From NCBI RefSeq assembly GCF_026627925.1, contig NZ_JAPNLE010000009.1, forward strand, positions 2,170,001 through 2,234,000: a stretch of DNA of 64,000 nt, given 5' to 3'. Below, piece after piece: positions 22,510 to 30,902 of this stretch (position 1 is the stretch's first letter; the number at the start of each line of letters is the position of its first letter). The notes under the pieces are model-generated. The model was not told the DNA's origin. It saw nothing but the letters and a program-made list of their open reading frames with translations, and did not search any database. This DNA is from Cupriavidus sp. D39. Its GTDB lineage: Bacteria > Pseudomonadota > Gammaproteobacteria > Burkholderiales > Burkholderiaceae. The translations under genes were made by a program, and so were the position numbers.

Positions 22510-22965
22510 ATGCTGACCGACGCCCTGCTGGCCTTCCTGCACTACGCCTTCATCTTCCTGCTGATCACCTTGATGACCGCCGAAGCGCTCGTGCTGCGCC
22601 CGGGCATCACGCCGCCCGTGCTCAAGCGCCTGTCGGTCTACGACCTGCTCTACTTCCTCACTGCCATGGCGGTGCTGGCAACCGGCCTGCTGCGGCTGTT
22701 CTACGGCGCCAAGGGCGCCCAGTTCTACCTGCACAACCCGTGGTTCCACGCCAAGATCACCGTGTTCGTGGTGATCGCCTTGTGCTCGCTGCCACCCACC
22801 TTCGCCATCCAGCGCTGGCGCCGCCAGGTGCGCAGCCTGCCGGACTTCGTGCCAATGCCCGCCGAGCTGAAGTCCGCGCGGCGCTGGGTCATGATCCAGG
22901 CCCACCTGCTGATCCTGCTGCCGCTGTGCGCGGTGATGATGGCGCGCGGCATCGGCATGAAATAG
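22510..22965 (+). CDS. DUF2214-family membrane protein
   Basis: A 151-residue integral membrane protein with four predicted helices: 5-25, about 48-70, about 80-100 and about 128-147. AGAGGAG sits 6 bases before the ATG, giving a clear start. Charged loops such as FAIQRWRRQVRSLPDF lie between helices. The family (DUF2214) has no known function. It lies between a CoA-transferase and a solute receptor, with 159 and 77 base gaps, and may be a separate unit. Confidence 0.85.
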   Translation: MLTDALLAFLHYAFIFLLITLMTAEALVLRPGITPPVLKRLSVYDLLYFLTAMAVLATGLLRLFYGAKGAQFYLHNPWFHAKITVFVVIALCSLPPTFAIQRWRRQVRSLPDFVPMPAELKSARRWVMIQAHLLILLPLCAVMMARGIGMK

Positions 22966-23042
22966 GCCGCAGAGCCTTCGCCGCCAGGCGGCCCAAGGGC
23001 GCCTGGCGCGCCCAGATTCCCAATCCAACCCGACGCATCTTC

Positions 23043-24063
23043 ATGCTCAAGAAAAACTCGCCGCGGCGTTGCTCGCCGCTGCCCTGCCCGCCATCGGCAC
23101 CTTTGCCGCCTTTAGCACCTCGCCTGCCGCCGCAGCCGCCCCTACCCGACCAAGCCGCTCAAGTTCGTCGTGCCCTACCCGGCCGGCGGCCCGCTGGACA
23201 CCGTGGCGCGCGCCATCGGCGACAAGCTCAAGGACAGCCTGGGCCAGCCCGTGGTGGTGGAAAACCGCCCGGGCGCCGGCGGCAATATTGGCGCCGACTA
23301 CGTGGCCAAGCAGCCCGCGGACGGCTACACCATCGTGATGGGCGCCGTGGCCACCCACGCCATCAACCCCAGCCTATTCGCCAAGATGCCGTACGACCCG
23401 GTGAAGGACTTCAGCCCGATCACGCTGGTGGCCGACGTGCCCAACGTGCTGGTCATGCACCCCGGCAAGGCCGCCGAGCTGCATATCAACAATGTGCGGG
23501 AGCTGGTGGAATACGCGCGCAAGAACCCCGGCAAGCTGGACTACGCCTCGGGCGGCAACGGCAGCGCGGGACATTTGTCGGGCGAGCTGTTCAAGAGCAT
23601 GGCCAAGGTCAGCATGGTCCACATTCCCTACAACGGCGCCTCGCCCGCGCAGCTGTCGGTGCTGTCGGGCCAGACCGACATGATCTTCGACAACCTGGCC
23701 TCGGCCTCGGCCAACATCAAGGCCGGCAAGCTCAAGGCCTTCGCCGTCACCACCGCCACCCGCGCCGCCGCCCTGCCCGAGCTGCCCACCATTGCCGAAG
23801 CCGGCAAGGGGCTCGGCCTGGAAGGCTTCGACATCTCCACCTGGTTCGGCGTGTTCGCCCCGGCCAACACCCCGAAAGAGATCGTCGACCGCCTCAACCA
23901 CGAGATCGTCGCCATTCTCAAGACCGACGACATGAAGGCCAAGCTCGCCCGCATCGGCGCCCAGCCGGCACCAACCACGCCGGACCAGTTCGCAGCGCTG
24001 GTGCACCGCGAGCTGAAGAAGTACGCGCAGATCGTCAAGGTGTCGGGCGCCAAGGTGGACTAA
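23043..24063 (+). CDS. Bug/TctC-family solute-binding protein, frameshifted twice near the N-terminus
   Basis: Joined frames give a secreted receptor of about 340 residues. The signal peptide is spread over two frames: MLKK, then after a missing A at 23052-23056, LAAALLAAALPAIGTFAAF. The mature start YPTKPLKFVVPYPAGGPLD is in the third frame, reached after a missing C at 23139-23142. Landmarks are VVENRPGAGGNIGADYV, DGYTIVMGAVATHAINP and STWFGVFAPANTPKEIV. The body is intact, so the two slips are probably errors. No TctA/TctB lies adjacent, although tctBA is 2.4 kb away. Repeat copy 2 begins 30 bases after the stop. Confidence 0.85.
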
Positions 24064-24093
24064 ACCACCAAACCTGCACAAGATCGGTTCAAT

Positions 24094-24389
24094 CCGTGTG
24101 ACCCGCCCCAAGGCGGGGAACACACCAGCGCGATGCGCAGCGAGCCGTGAAGGTTTTCAACTCCCGTTATGGGGCGCCTCGTCGGCAGGCAAAATGAGCG
24201 GAAAAGAGGGGGCCATGTCTGAGCATCGCCTTAAGGCGATGTGAGTTTGGCCACCGGCCGCTCTTTTTGCCTGCCGACGAGGAGTCTTTCGCCCCATCCG
24301 GGTCGCCTTCTTTGCCTACTTTCTTGGCGAGACAAGAAAGTAGGTCGCCTCCCCGCAGGGGAGGTGAAACTGCCTTTGACTTTAAGCAG
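24094..24389 (+). repeat. Structured intergenic repeat, copy 2 (divergent)
   Basis: Same architecture as copies 1 and 3 but with many substitutions. The first hairpin pairs 24096-24100 with 24121-24125 and 24102-24107 with 24112-24117. The long stem pairs 24177-24201 with 24258-24282 (24 of 25 pairs). The inner stem pairs 24208-24215 with 24248-24255 (7 of 8). The 7-bp apical stem is identical to that of copy 1. The 11-bp and CCTCCCC/GGGGAGG hairpins follow. At two positions in the long stem and two in the inner stem both partners changed relative to copy 1, preserving pairing. The tail runs into the end of cvrA. The whole 332-base gap is occupied by the element. Confidence 0.85.
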
Positions 24390-24395
24390 TTGCAG

Positions 24396-26165
24396 TTAAG
24401 CCCTTGAAGTTGAAGCTGATTTTGCAGTTGCAGCCACCAGATCAAGCACCCCCTCCCGCGGCAACAACAATCCCACCTGAATAATCCGCGGCCCATCCAT
24501 CCGCATCACTGTCAGCTTCAGCCCGGCAATTTCCACCGCATCACCCTCCACCGGCGGTGTTGTAAAAGCCTCCTGCATAACACCTTCCAGCGTCCGCGCC
24601 GCCTCGGCAGGACTCAACTCCCGCGTCCCATAAAGCCCCGCCACATCCCGCAACGTAGCCTCCCCGGACAGCAGGAAATCATGGCTAGCCTTGCCCCAGG
24701 CAGGCGCCGGCCCAGGCCGATGAAACAACAGCGCCAACATCGGCACGCTGGTCCCCGGCGCCAGGATCGACACCACATCCCCAGCCCGCAGCACAGTCTG
24801 CTCGGGCGCAGCCAGCGCCTCGTCCCGCACCACAGTCAGCAGCCGGCAGCGCGGCGGCAGTTCAAGCTGGTCGGCGCGCAGGTTTTCCGCAGGCGAATCG
24901 GCCTCGACCCGGAACTGCATCACCTCCAGCGCCGGCGCATGGGTGCCCTGCAGCCGCGCACGTGCCAAGGGCTCCGGATAGGCAGGACGCAGCACACGCG
25001 CCAGCCGGGCGGCCAGCGGCACGGTGGTGCCTTGCAGCAGCAAGCTGGCCAGCACCACCGCAAAGGCAATGCGGAACAGCAGCCCGGACTCCGGCAGCCC
25101 TTGCAGCATCGGGAACAGCGCCAGCACGATCGGCACCGCCCCGCGCAGTCCCATCCAGGCCACAAAGCCCTTCTCCCGGGCGCTGAAGCGAAACGGCAGC
25201 AACGCCAGCCAGACTGCCGCCGGGCGCGCCACCAGCATCAGGAATGCCGCCACCGCCACTGCCGGCAGCGCCACCTCCCAGATCCGGTGCGGCGCCACCA
25301 GCAGGCCAAGCAGCAGGAACATCACGGACTGCGACAACCAGGCCATGCCGTCCATCGCCCGCATGGTGTCGGGGCCGACCGCACGGTCGCGGTTGCCCAC
25401 CAGGATGCCGGTCAGGTAGACGGCCAGGAAGCCGCTGCCGCCCGCCGTCTGCACAATGGCGAATACCATGGCGCCGCCCGAGCACAGCAGGATGGCCTGC
25501 AGGCCTTCGGCCACGCGGATGCGCTCCATCACGTTGGCCATGCAGTAGCCCAGGCCCAGGCCGAGCAATCCGCCTACCCCGAACTGCACCACCAGGCGCC
25601 ACAAGAGCGCGCCGGGGCTCAGCCCCGCGGGCGCAGCGATCCAGTCGATCAGGGTGAGGGTCAGGAAGATGGCCATCGGGTCGTTGATGCCGGATTCGAT
25701 CTCCAGCACGCTCGCCACCCGCTCCTTGAGCCGGATGCCGCTGGTATTGAGCAGCGAGAACACCGCCGCGGCATCGGTCGAGCCGACGATGGCGCCCAGC
25801 AGCAGGCCCAGTTTCCAGTCGATCTCCAGCACCCAGGCGGCAAACAGGCCCACCAGGCCGGTCGTCACCAGCACGCCTACGGTCGCCAGCGACAGCGAGG
25901 GTTTCAGCGCCACCCGGAACGTGGTGAGCCGGGTGCGCAGGCCGCCATCGAGCAGGATCACCGCCAGCGCCAGGTTGCCGACCAGGAAGCTCAGCCAGGT
26001 ATTGGAGAAGCGGATGCCACCGGGGCCATCCACGCCGGCCAGCATGCCGACCGATAGAAACACAAGCAGGAAGGGCACGCCCACGCGCGCCGAGAAGGCG
26101 CCCACCACAATGCCCAGCGACATCACGACGGCGCCGATCAGGATGACATGGTCAATGCTTTCCAA
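24396..26165 (-). CDS. cvrA: CvrA/NhaP2-type potassium/proton antiporter
   Basis: Inner-membrane cation/proton antiporter of 589 residues. It has about 12 helices of the CPA1/CPA2 type (VILIGAVVMSLGIVVGAFSARVGVPFLLVFLSVG at the start, GSTDAAAVFSLL and ESGINDPMAIFLTL motifs in the middle). A cytoplasmic TrkA_C domain (ELPPRCRLLTVVRDEALAAPEQTVLRAGDVV) and a CorC/HlyC-like end follow. Start: the long frame has no ATG near the expected N-terminus. TTG at 26165 has AAGGAAAGGG upstream and gives MESIDHVILIG, so it is chosen; extension further upstream would overlap the tctB promoter. Members export potassium under hyperosmotic or alkaline stress. Confidence 0.88.
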   Translation of the reverse strand: MESIDHVILIGAVVMSLGIVVGAFSARVGVPFLLVFLSVGMLAGVDGPGGIRFSNTWLSFLVGNLALAVILLDGGLRTRLTTFRVALKPSLSLATVGVLVTTGLVGLFAAWVLEIDWKLGLLLGAIVGSTDAAAVFSLLNTSGIRLKERVASVLEIESGINDPMAIFLTLTLIDWIAAPAGLSPGALLWRLVVQFGVGGLLGLGLGYCMANVMERIRVAEGLQAILLCSGGAMVFAIVQTAGGSGFLAVYLTGILVGNRDRAVGPDTMRAMDGMAWLSQSVMFLLLGLLVAPHRIWEVALPAVAVAAFLMLVARPAAVWLALLPFRFSAREKGFVAWMGLRGAVPIVLALFPMLQGLPESGLLFRIAFAVVLASLLLQGTTVPLAARLARVLRPAYPEPLARARLQGTHAPALEVMQFRVEADSPAENLRADQLELPPRCRLLTVVRDEALAAPEQTVLRAGDVVSILAPGTSVPMLALLFHRPGPAPAWGKASHDFLLSGEATLRDVAGLYGTRELSPAEAARTLEGVMQEAFTTPPVEGDAVEIAGLKLTVMRMDGPRIIQVGLLLPREGVLDLVAATAKSASTSRA

Positions 26166-26504
26166 AGCGGCTTTCCCTTTCCTTTTCAATGCCGTGCCGC
26201 ACCGGCCGCAGGTTGCGAACGCGTCGGCAACGGCAGTGCAGCCGTTGATGATAGCGCAGCCCCATGACCACTCAGCCGCGCAGGATGTGAAAGCGGCACC
26301 CGGCAACGGTGCAAGCGGCCCCTGGATGTCTCCTAGGGAGATACCCGCACATTGACCATTTTTGCAGACATCTGAAAGGTAGCTGAAAGGTCTTCCCCTT
26401 AATTTCCACCCTGCCAGCGGCGGGACGATTGCTCGCGCGTTTTTGACGCATCGCAACATCCGTAGCCGCACGGATTTCAAGCAGTTTTTTCGAGGAGAAT
26501 CATT
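26166..26504. other. cvrA-tctB divergent intergenic region
   Basis: This 339-base gap contains no credible gene; open frames here are only extensions of cvrA. It holds the direct repeat listed at 26372-26391 and a TCTCC-TAG-GGAGA near-palindrome around 26332-26344, and AGGAG in front of tctB. Confidence 0.6.
26372..26391 (+). promoter_or_regulatory. Tandem CTGAAAGGT direct repeat upstream of tctB
   Basis: Two exact 9-mers are spaced by AG, an 11-bp period, 114 bases before tctB. Direct repeats with a helical-turn period are the usual recognition sites of OmpR/PhoB-type response regulators, and TctD regulates tct operons in other bacteria. The assignment is an inference; no tctDE lies in this window. 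Confidence 0.5.
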
Positions 26505-26966
26505 TTGCGCATTCGTAGCCAAAAGGACTTTGCCTCCGGCCTGATGTTCATCCTGGTCGGATTCAGCTTTTCCTGGGTCGCACGCGGGTATTCCATGGGT
26601 ACTGCCGCGAAGATGGGCCCGGGGTATTTCCCGTTCTGGCTCGGCATCGTGCTCGCCTTGCTGGGCGCGCTGGTGCTGTGGAGTTCCCTGTCCGCCAACA
26701 AGGAAGAAGACCAACTCGCACGCTGGGACATCAAGACCCTGCTGTGGATCCTGGGTTCGGTGGTGCTGTTCGGCCTGATGCTAAAGCCGCTCGGCATGGT
26801 GCTGTCGGTGCTGGTACTGGTGCTGGTGTCGTCGATGGCCAGCCATGAATTCAGCTGGAAGGGTGCCGTTGTCAACGCCATCGTCCTGGTGATCATCAGC
26901 CTGGGCGCCTTCGTCTACGGTATCAATCTTCAGATGCCGGTGTGGCCGGCATTCTTGGCAGGATAA
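26505..26966 (+). CDS. tctB: Tripartite tricarboxylate transporter, small membrane subunit TctB
   Basis: A 153-residue membrane protein with four helices (FASGLMFILVGFSFSWVA, YFPFWLGIVLALLGALVLW, LLWILGSVVLFGLMLKPLGMVL and a final AVVNAIVLVIISLGAFVY). The GTAAKMGPGYFPFWLG segment is diagnostic of TctB. It starts at TTG (26505) after CGAGGAG. It sits 12 bases before tctA, so the two are one operon. With the TctC receptor they form a proton- or sodium-driven carboxylate importer. No tctC gene precedes it. Confidence 0.9.
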   Translation: MRIRSQKDFASGLMFILVGFSFSWVARGYSMGTAAKMGPGYFPFWLGIVLALLGALVLWSSLSANKEEDQLARWDIKTLLWILGSVVLFGLMLKPLGMVLSVLVLVLVSSMASHEFSWKGAVVNAIVLVIISLGAFVYGINLQMPVWPAFLAG

Positions 26967-26978
26967 GGAGACGGCCAT

Positions 26979-28480
26979 ATGGAACTACTAGCCAACCTGG
27001 GCCTCGGCTTCTCGACCGCCCTGACCCTGCAAAACCTGGCATACGCCTTCCTGGGCTGCGTGCTGGGTACCTTGATCGGCGTGCTGCCGGGCCTGGGGCC
27101 TCTGGCCACCATCGCCATGCTGCTGCCGGTGACCTACACGCTGCCGCCGGTGGCCGCGCTGATCATGCTGGCCGGTATTTACTACGGCGCCCAGTACGGT
27201 GGCTCCACCACCGCCATCCTGGTCAACCTGCCGGGTGAATCGTCGTCGGTGGTGACTACCATCGATGGCTATCAGATGGCCAGGCGAGGGCGAGCGGGGT
27301 GGCGTTAGCCACCGCCGGCCTAGGCTCGTTCTTCGCCGGCTGTGTGGCAACCCTGATCCTGGCCGCGTTCGCAGCGCCGCTGTCGGAACTGGCGTTCAAG
27401 TTCGGCCCCGCCGAGTACTTCTCGCTGATGGTGCTGGGCCTGATCGGCGCCGTGGTGCTGGCTTCGGGGTCGCTGGTCAAGGCCATCGCCATGATCGTGC
27501 TGGGCCTGCTGCTGGGCCTGGTGGGTACCGACGTGAACTCGGGCGCCGCGCGCTTCTCCTTCGATGTGCCGGAACTGACCGACGGCCTGAATTTCGTCTC
27601 GGTCGCCATGGGTGTCTTCGGCTTCGCGGAAATCATCGCGAACCTGGAGCAGAAGGATGCCCGCGAAACCTTCACGGACCACATCACCAACCTGTTCCCG
27701 ACCAAGGAAGACTTCAAGCGCATGATCCCGGCAGTGCTTCGCGGCACGTTCCTGGGCTCCGCGCTGGGCATCCTGCCGGGCGGCGGTGCGGCGCTGGCTT
27801 CGTTTGCAGCCTACTCGCTGGAAAAGAAGACCTCGAAGTTCTCGCATGAGTTCGGCAAGGGCGCCATCGAAGGCGTGGCAGGCCCGGAATCGGCCAACAA
27901 CGCCGCCGCGCAGACCTCATTCATCCCGCTGCTGACGCTGGGCATTCCGCCCAATGCCGTGATGGCGCTGATGGTGGGCGCGATGACCATCCACAACATC
28001 CAGCCGGGCCCGCAGGTCATGACCAGCAACCCCGCGCTGTTCTGGGGCCTGATCGCCTCGATGTGGATCGGCAACTTCATGCTGATCATCCTGAACCTGC
28101 CGCTGATCGGGATCTGGGTCAAGCTGCTCAAGGTGCCTTACCGCTACTTGTACCCGGCCATCCTGGTGTTCTGCTGCATCGGCGTGTACTCGGTCCAGAA
28201 CACCACGTTCGACGTGTTCCAGACCGCTGCCTTCGGCGTGATCGGCTACCTGTTCATCAAGCTCAAGTGCGAGCCGGCGCCGTTGCTGCTGGGCTTCGTG
28301 CTGGGACCGATGATGGAAGAGAACTTCCGCCGCTCCCTGCTGCTGTCGCGCGGCGAGTTCAGCGTGTTCCTGACCCGCCCGCTGTCGCTCGGCCTGCTGA
28401 TCGCAGCCGCCGTGCTGGTCCTGATCGTGGCGCTGCCGTCGATCAAGAACAAGCGCGAAGAAGCTTTCCAGGAAGAATAA
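26979..28480 (+). CDS. tctA: Tripartite tricarboxylate transporter, large membrane subunit TctA, frameshifted
   Basis: Joined frames give the 12-helix TctA permease of about 500 residues. The first frame has [21 protein letters not shown] and [22 protein letters not shown], both diagnostic. The second resumes at [15 protein letters not shown] and holds [41 protein letters not shown]. The break is at 27296-27299, where a run of five G has lost one. Restoring it joins the frames without gap, so an error is likely. It is co-transcribed with tctB, and strong hairpins follow the stop. Confidence 0.9.
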
Positions 28481-28490
28481 GACAGCCAGT

Positions 28491-28520
28491 CCCGCGGCCG
28501 GTATCCGTGCCGGCCGCGGG
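28491..28520 (+). terminator. Strong hairpin after tctA
   Basis: Perfect 11-bp GC-only arms (28491-28501 and 28510-28520) have an 8-base loop but no T-tract. It probably works with the terminator 24 bases further on, or stabilises the mRNA 3' end. Confidence 0.5.
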
Positions 28521-28543
28521 CGACGCTGCCACAGAAGACCCTC

Positions 28544-28567
28544 AAGGTGCCGCAAGGCACCTTTTTA
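28544..28567 (+). terminator. Rho-independent terminator of tctBA
   Basis: AAGGTGCC and GGCACCTT pair around a GCAA tetraloop and run straight into TTTTTA. Confidence 0.85.
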
Positions 28568-28647
28568 TGCCTTGTCCGCAGCGGCGCGCAAAGGCCAGCG
28601 GACCGCCCGTGCGCCTGGCAGGGTAAGGCTCGCCCCCGAGGGCTGCA

Positions 28648-29541
28648 TCAAGAACCAGGCAGATCGAACAGGCCCGCGCACGCGTCCCGCACGGCCGCAG
28701 TGATGTGGCGGCGCGCCTGATCGCGACGCTCCAGCATGCCGATGGTGCGCAGCACCGGCGCGCCGCCCACTTCCAGCGGCAGGATGCGCAGGGCCTCGTC
28801 CTCCAGCCAGCGCGCGCGCGCCAGCAACGGCACCACGGTCACGCCCACCTGCTGGCGCACCAGCTCGACGAGCGCCTCGATCGAGTTCAGCTCGAGGAAC
28901 TCATTGACGCGCAGATGCGCGCGGCGCAGCGCCCGTTCCACCAGCATGCCGGTGCGCTGGCCGCGGTCGAAGCGCAGGAAAGGGTTAGCCGCCAGCGCCT
29001 CGCGCGCGTTCGCGCCCGGGCTGTCGCGCCCGGCAATCGCCACCAGCGGCTCCTGGTAGAGCGGTGTCCACACCAATGTGCCGGGCAGGCGGCCCGCCCC
29101 TTCCACCAGCATCGCCGCGTCGAGCTCGCCGGCTTCCACCTGCACCGCCAGCTCGATCGACTTGGCGCCGACCAGGCGCACGTCCAGCGCCGGGTATTCG
29201 CGCTTCATGCGCGCCACCACATGCGACAGGCCGCCCATCACCGAAACCACCGCGCCCACGGCTACCGCGCCTGCCATCGCGTCCGGCGCTTCCGGGGGCA
29301 GGCGCATCTCGTCGTAGAGCGCGAGCATGCGGCGCGCCTGTGGCAACAGCTCGCGGCCGCCGGCATTGAGCGCCACCACCCGGCCGCCGCGGTCGAACAG
29401 CTCGCGGCGCAACTCCATCTCGAGCGCCCGCATCTGCAAGCTGACCGCGGCCTGCGTCAGGGCCACCCGCGCGGAGGCGGCGGCAAAGGAGCCGTGGTCG
29501 GCCACGGCAACGAAGGTGCGCAGGAAACGGATGGTGCTCAT
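28648..29541 (-). CDS. LysR-family transcriptional regulator
   Basis: Regulator of 297 residues with the winged helix-turn-helix at the N-terminus (FLRTFVAVADHGSFAAASARVALTQAAVSLQMRALE). The effector domain follows, ending in VELVRQQVGVTVVPLLARARWL. It is divergent from a Bug receptor plus a gamma-glutamyltransferase-like gene, with a LysR-type near-palindrome between them, so control of that pair is likely. Its 3' end is convergent with tctA, separated by terminators, so it is probably not the tctBA regulator. Confidence 0.92.
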   Translation of the reverse strand: MSTIRFLRTFVAVADHGSFAAASARVALTQAAVSLQMRALEMELRRELFDRGGRVVALNAGGRELLPQARRMLALYDEMRLPPEAPDAMAGAVAVGAVVSVMGGLSHVVARMKREYPALDVRLVGAKSIELAVQVEAGELDAAMLVEGAGRLPGTLVWTPLYQEPLVAIAGRDSPGANAREALAANPFLRFDRGQRTGMLVERALRRAHLRVNEFLELNSIEALVELVRQQVGVTVVPLLARARWLEDEALRILPLEVGGAPVLRTIGMLERRDQARRHITAAVRDACAGLFDLPGS

Positions 29542-29605
29542 GGGAAGGCGGTCATGGCGTGCGGCTTAGCGTGCGGCTTGGCGAGGCTTATCCGGCACGC
29601 CGATG

Positions 29606-29622
29606 CTTAAGAAAATCTTGAG
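29606..29622. promoter_or_regulatory. Candidate LysR-binding site
   Basis: CTTAAG-aaaat-CTTGAG is an imperfect palindrome (5 of 6 pairs) of the size expected for a T-N11-A box. It lies in the 231-base divergent gap, 65 bases outside the LysR start. A second partial repeat (GAAAG...CTTTC) is close by at about 29628-29650. Confidence 0.45.
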
Positions 29623-29772
29623 TCATAAGAAAGAAATATTAGCTTTCATTATGATGGCCCGCACGGAATAATTGATCAGCGGCACCGCCTGGCAGCATCC
29701 GCGGCGGGGTGTGTTGCCCGAGGGCCGGCCCCGGCCTGCGTTTGCCTTGCTTGCCCCGATCCGGAGATCACC

Positions 29773-30750
29773 ATGAAACACTGGCTGCGCCTGTTTGGCA
29801 CGAGCCTTGCCACGGGACTTGCGCTGAGCGCCGTCCCGGCACTCGCCGACACCTACCCTAACAAGCCGATCCGCCTGATCGTGCCGTTCCCGGCCAGCGG
29901 CGCCACCGACTTGCTGGCTCGTGCCATCGCGCAGAAAGTGGGCACCAACATGGGCCAGCAGATCGTGGTCGACAACCGGCCCGGCGCGGGCGGCGCCATC
30001 GGCTCCGACATGGCCGCCAAGGCCCCGGCCGACGGCTACACGCTGTTGATCGCCACCACCAGCACGCACTCGATCGGGCCGTACATCAACACCCGCCTGC
30101 CGTACAACACCGAGACCGACTTCACGCCGATCGGCCAGGTAGCCATCGCCACCAACGTGCTGGTGGTGCCGAACAGCCTGCCGGTGAAGAACGTCAAGGA
30201 GCTGATCGACTACGCCAAGAAGCATCCGGGCGAGCTGAACTACGCATCCAGCGGCAACGGCACCGTGGTGCACCTGACCGCCGAAGCCTTCAAGGCGCAG
30301 GCCGGCGTGTTCATCACGCACATCCCGTATCGCGGCACCGCGCTGGCCGTGCCCGACCTGATCTCCAACAAGGTGCAGATCCTGTTCGACAGCATCGTCT
30401 CGGGCCTGCCGCACGTGAAGGACGGCAAGCTCAAGGCGCTGGCCGTGACCAGCCTGAAGCGCTCGCCGCTGGCACCCGAGATCCCGACCGCCAGCGAGTC
30501 CGGCCTGCCTGGCTTCGAGTCCGATACCTGGTTCGGCATCTATGGCCCCAAGCAGATGCCGGCAGAGCTGGTGAACCGCCTCAACGCCGAGTTCAACAAG
30601 GCCATCCAGGCGCCCGACGTGAAGGAACGCCTTGGCAAACTGGGCGCGGAACCCGTTGGCGGCACGCCGGCCCAGTTCGCCGCGATGGTGAAAAAGGACA
30701 GCGCGCGCTGGGGTAAGCTGATCAAGGATCGCAAGATCACCGTGGAATAA
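29773..30750 (+). CDS. Bug/TctC-family periplasmic solute-binding protein
   Basis: Secreted receptor of 325 residues. The signal peptide ends near ALA/DTYP. Family landmarks are IRLIVPFPASGATDLLARAIA, VVDNRPGAGGAIGSDMAAKAP, ADGYTLLIATTSTHSI and DTWFGIYGPKQMPAELV. It is divergent from a LysR gene and 152 bases upstream of a gamma-glutamyltransferase-like gene. This suggests that it captures the substrate, or a product, of that enzyme. TctBA 1.3 kb away could provide the membrane part. Intact. Confidence 0.92.
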   Translation: MKHWLRLFGTSLATGLALSAVPALADTYPNKPIRLIVPFPASGATDLLARAIAQKVGTNMGQQIVVDNRPGAGGAIGSDMAAKAPADGYTLLIATTSTHSIGPYINTRLPYNTETDFTPIGQVAIATNVLVVPNSLPVKNVKELIDYAKKHPGELNYASSGNGTVVHLTAEAFKAQAGVFITHIPYRGTALAVPDLISNKVQILFDSIVSGLPHVKDGKLKALAVTSLKRSPLAPEIPTASESGLPGFESDTWFGIYGPKQMPAELVNRLNAEFNKAIQAPDVKERLGKLGAEPVGGTPAQFAAMVKKDSARWGKLIKDRKITVE

Positions 30751-30902
30751 CGACGACGAAGCCCTAGCGGCTTCCGGCGCGCGCCCCTTTCCCTCTTTCC
30801 CGCTTTCCCGCCCGGGACGGGGCGCCAGAACAAGCACGAACGCTGGCAAGCCGGCGGCAACATTGCCGCCAAGCGCAGCCAGCGCATCGAACCGAGGCAA
30901 GC

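Noticed and set aside
26166..26714. Extended N-terminus of cvrA
   Set aside because: The extension overlaps the tctB promoter and start and shows no membrane-protein pattern. A TTG with a good ribosome site gives the normal length.
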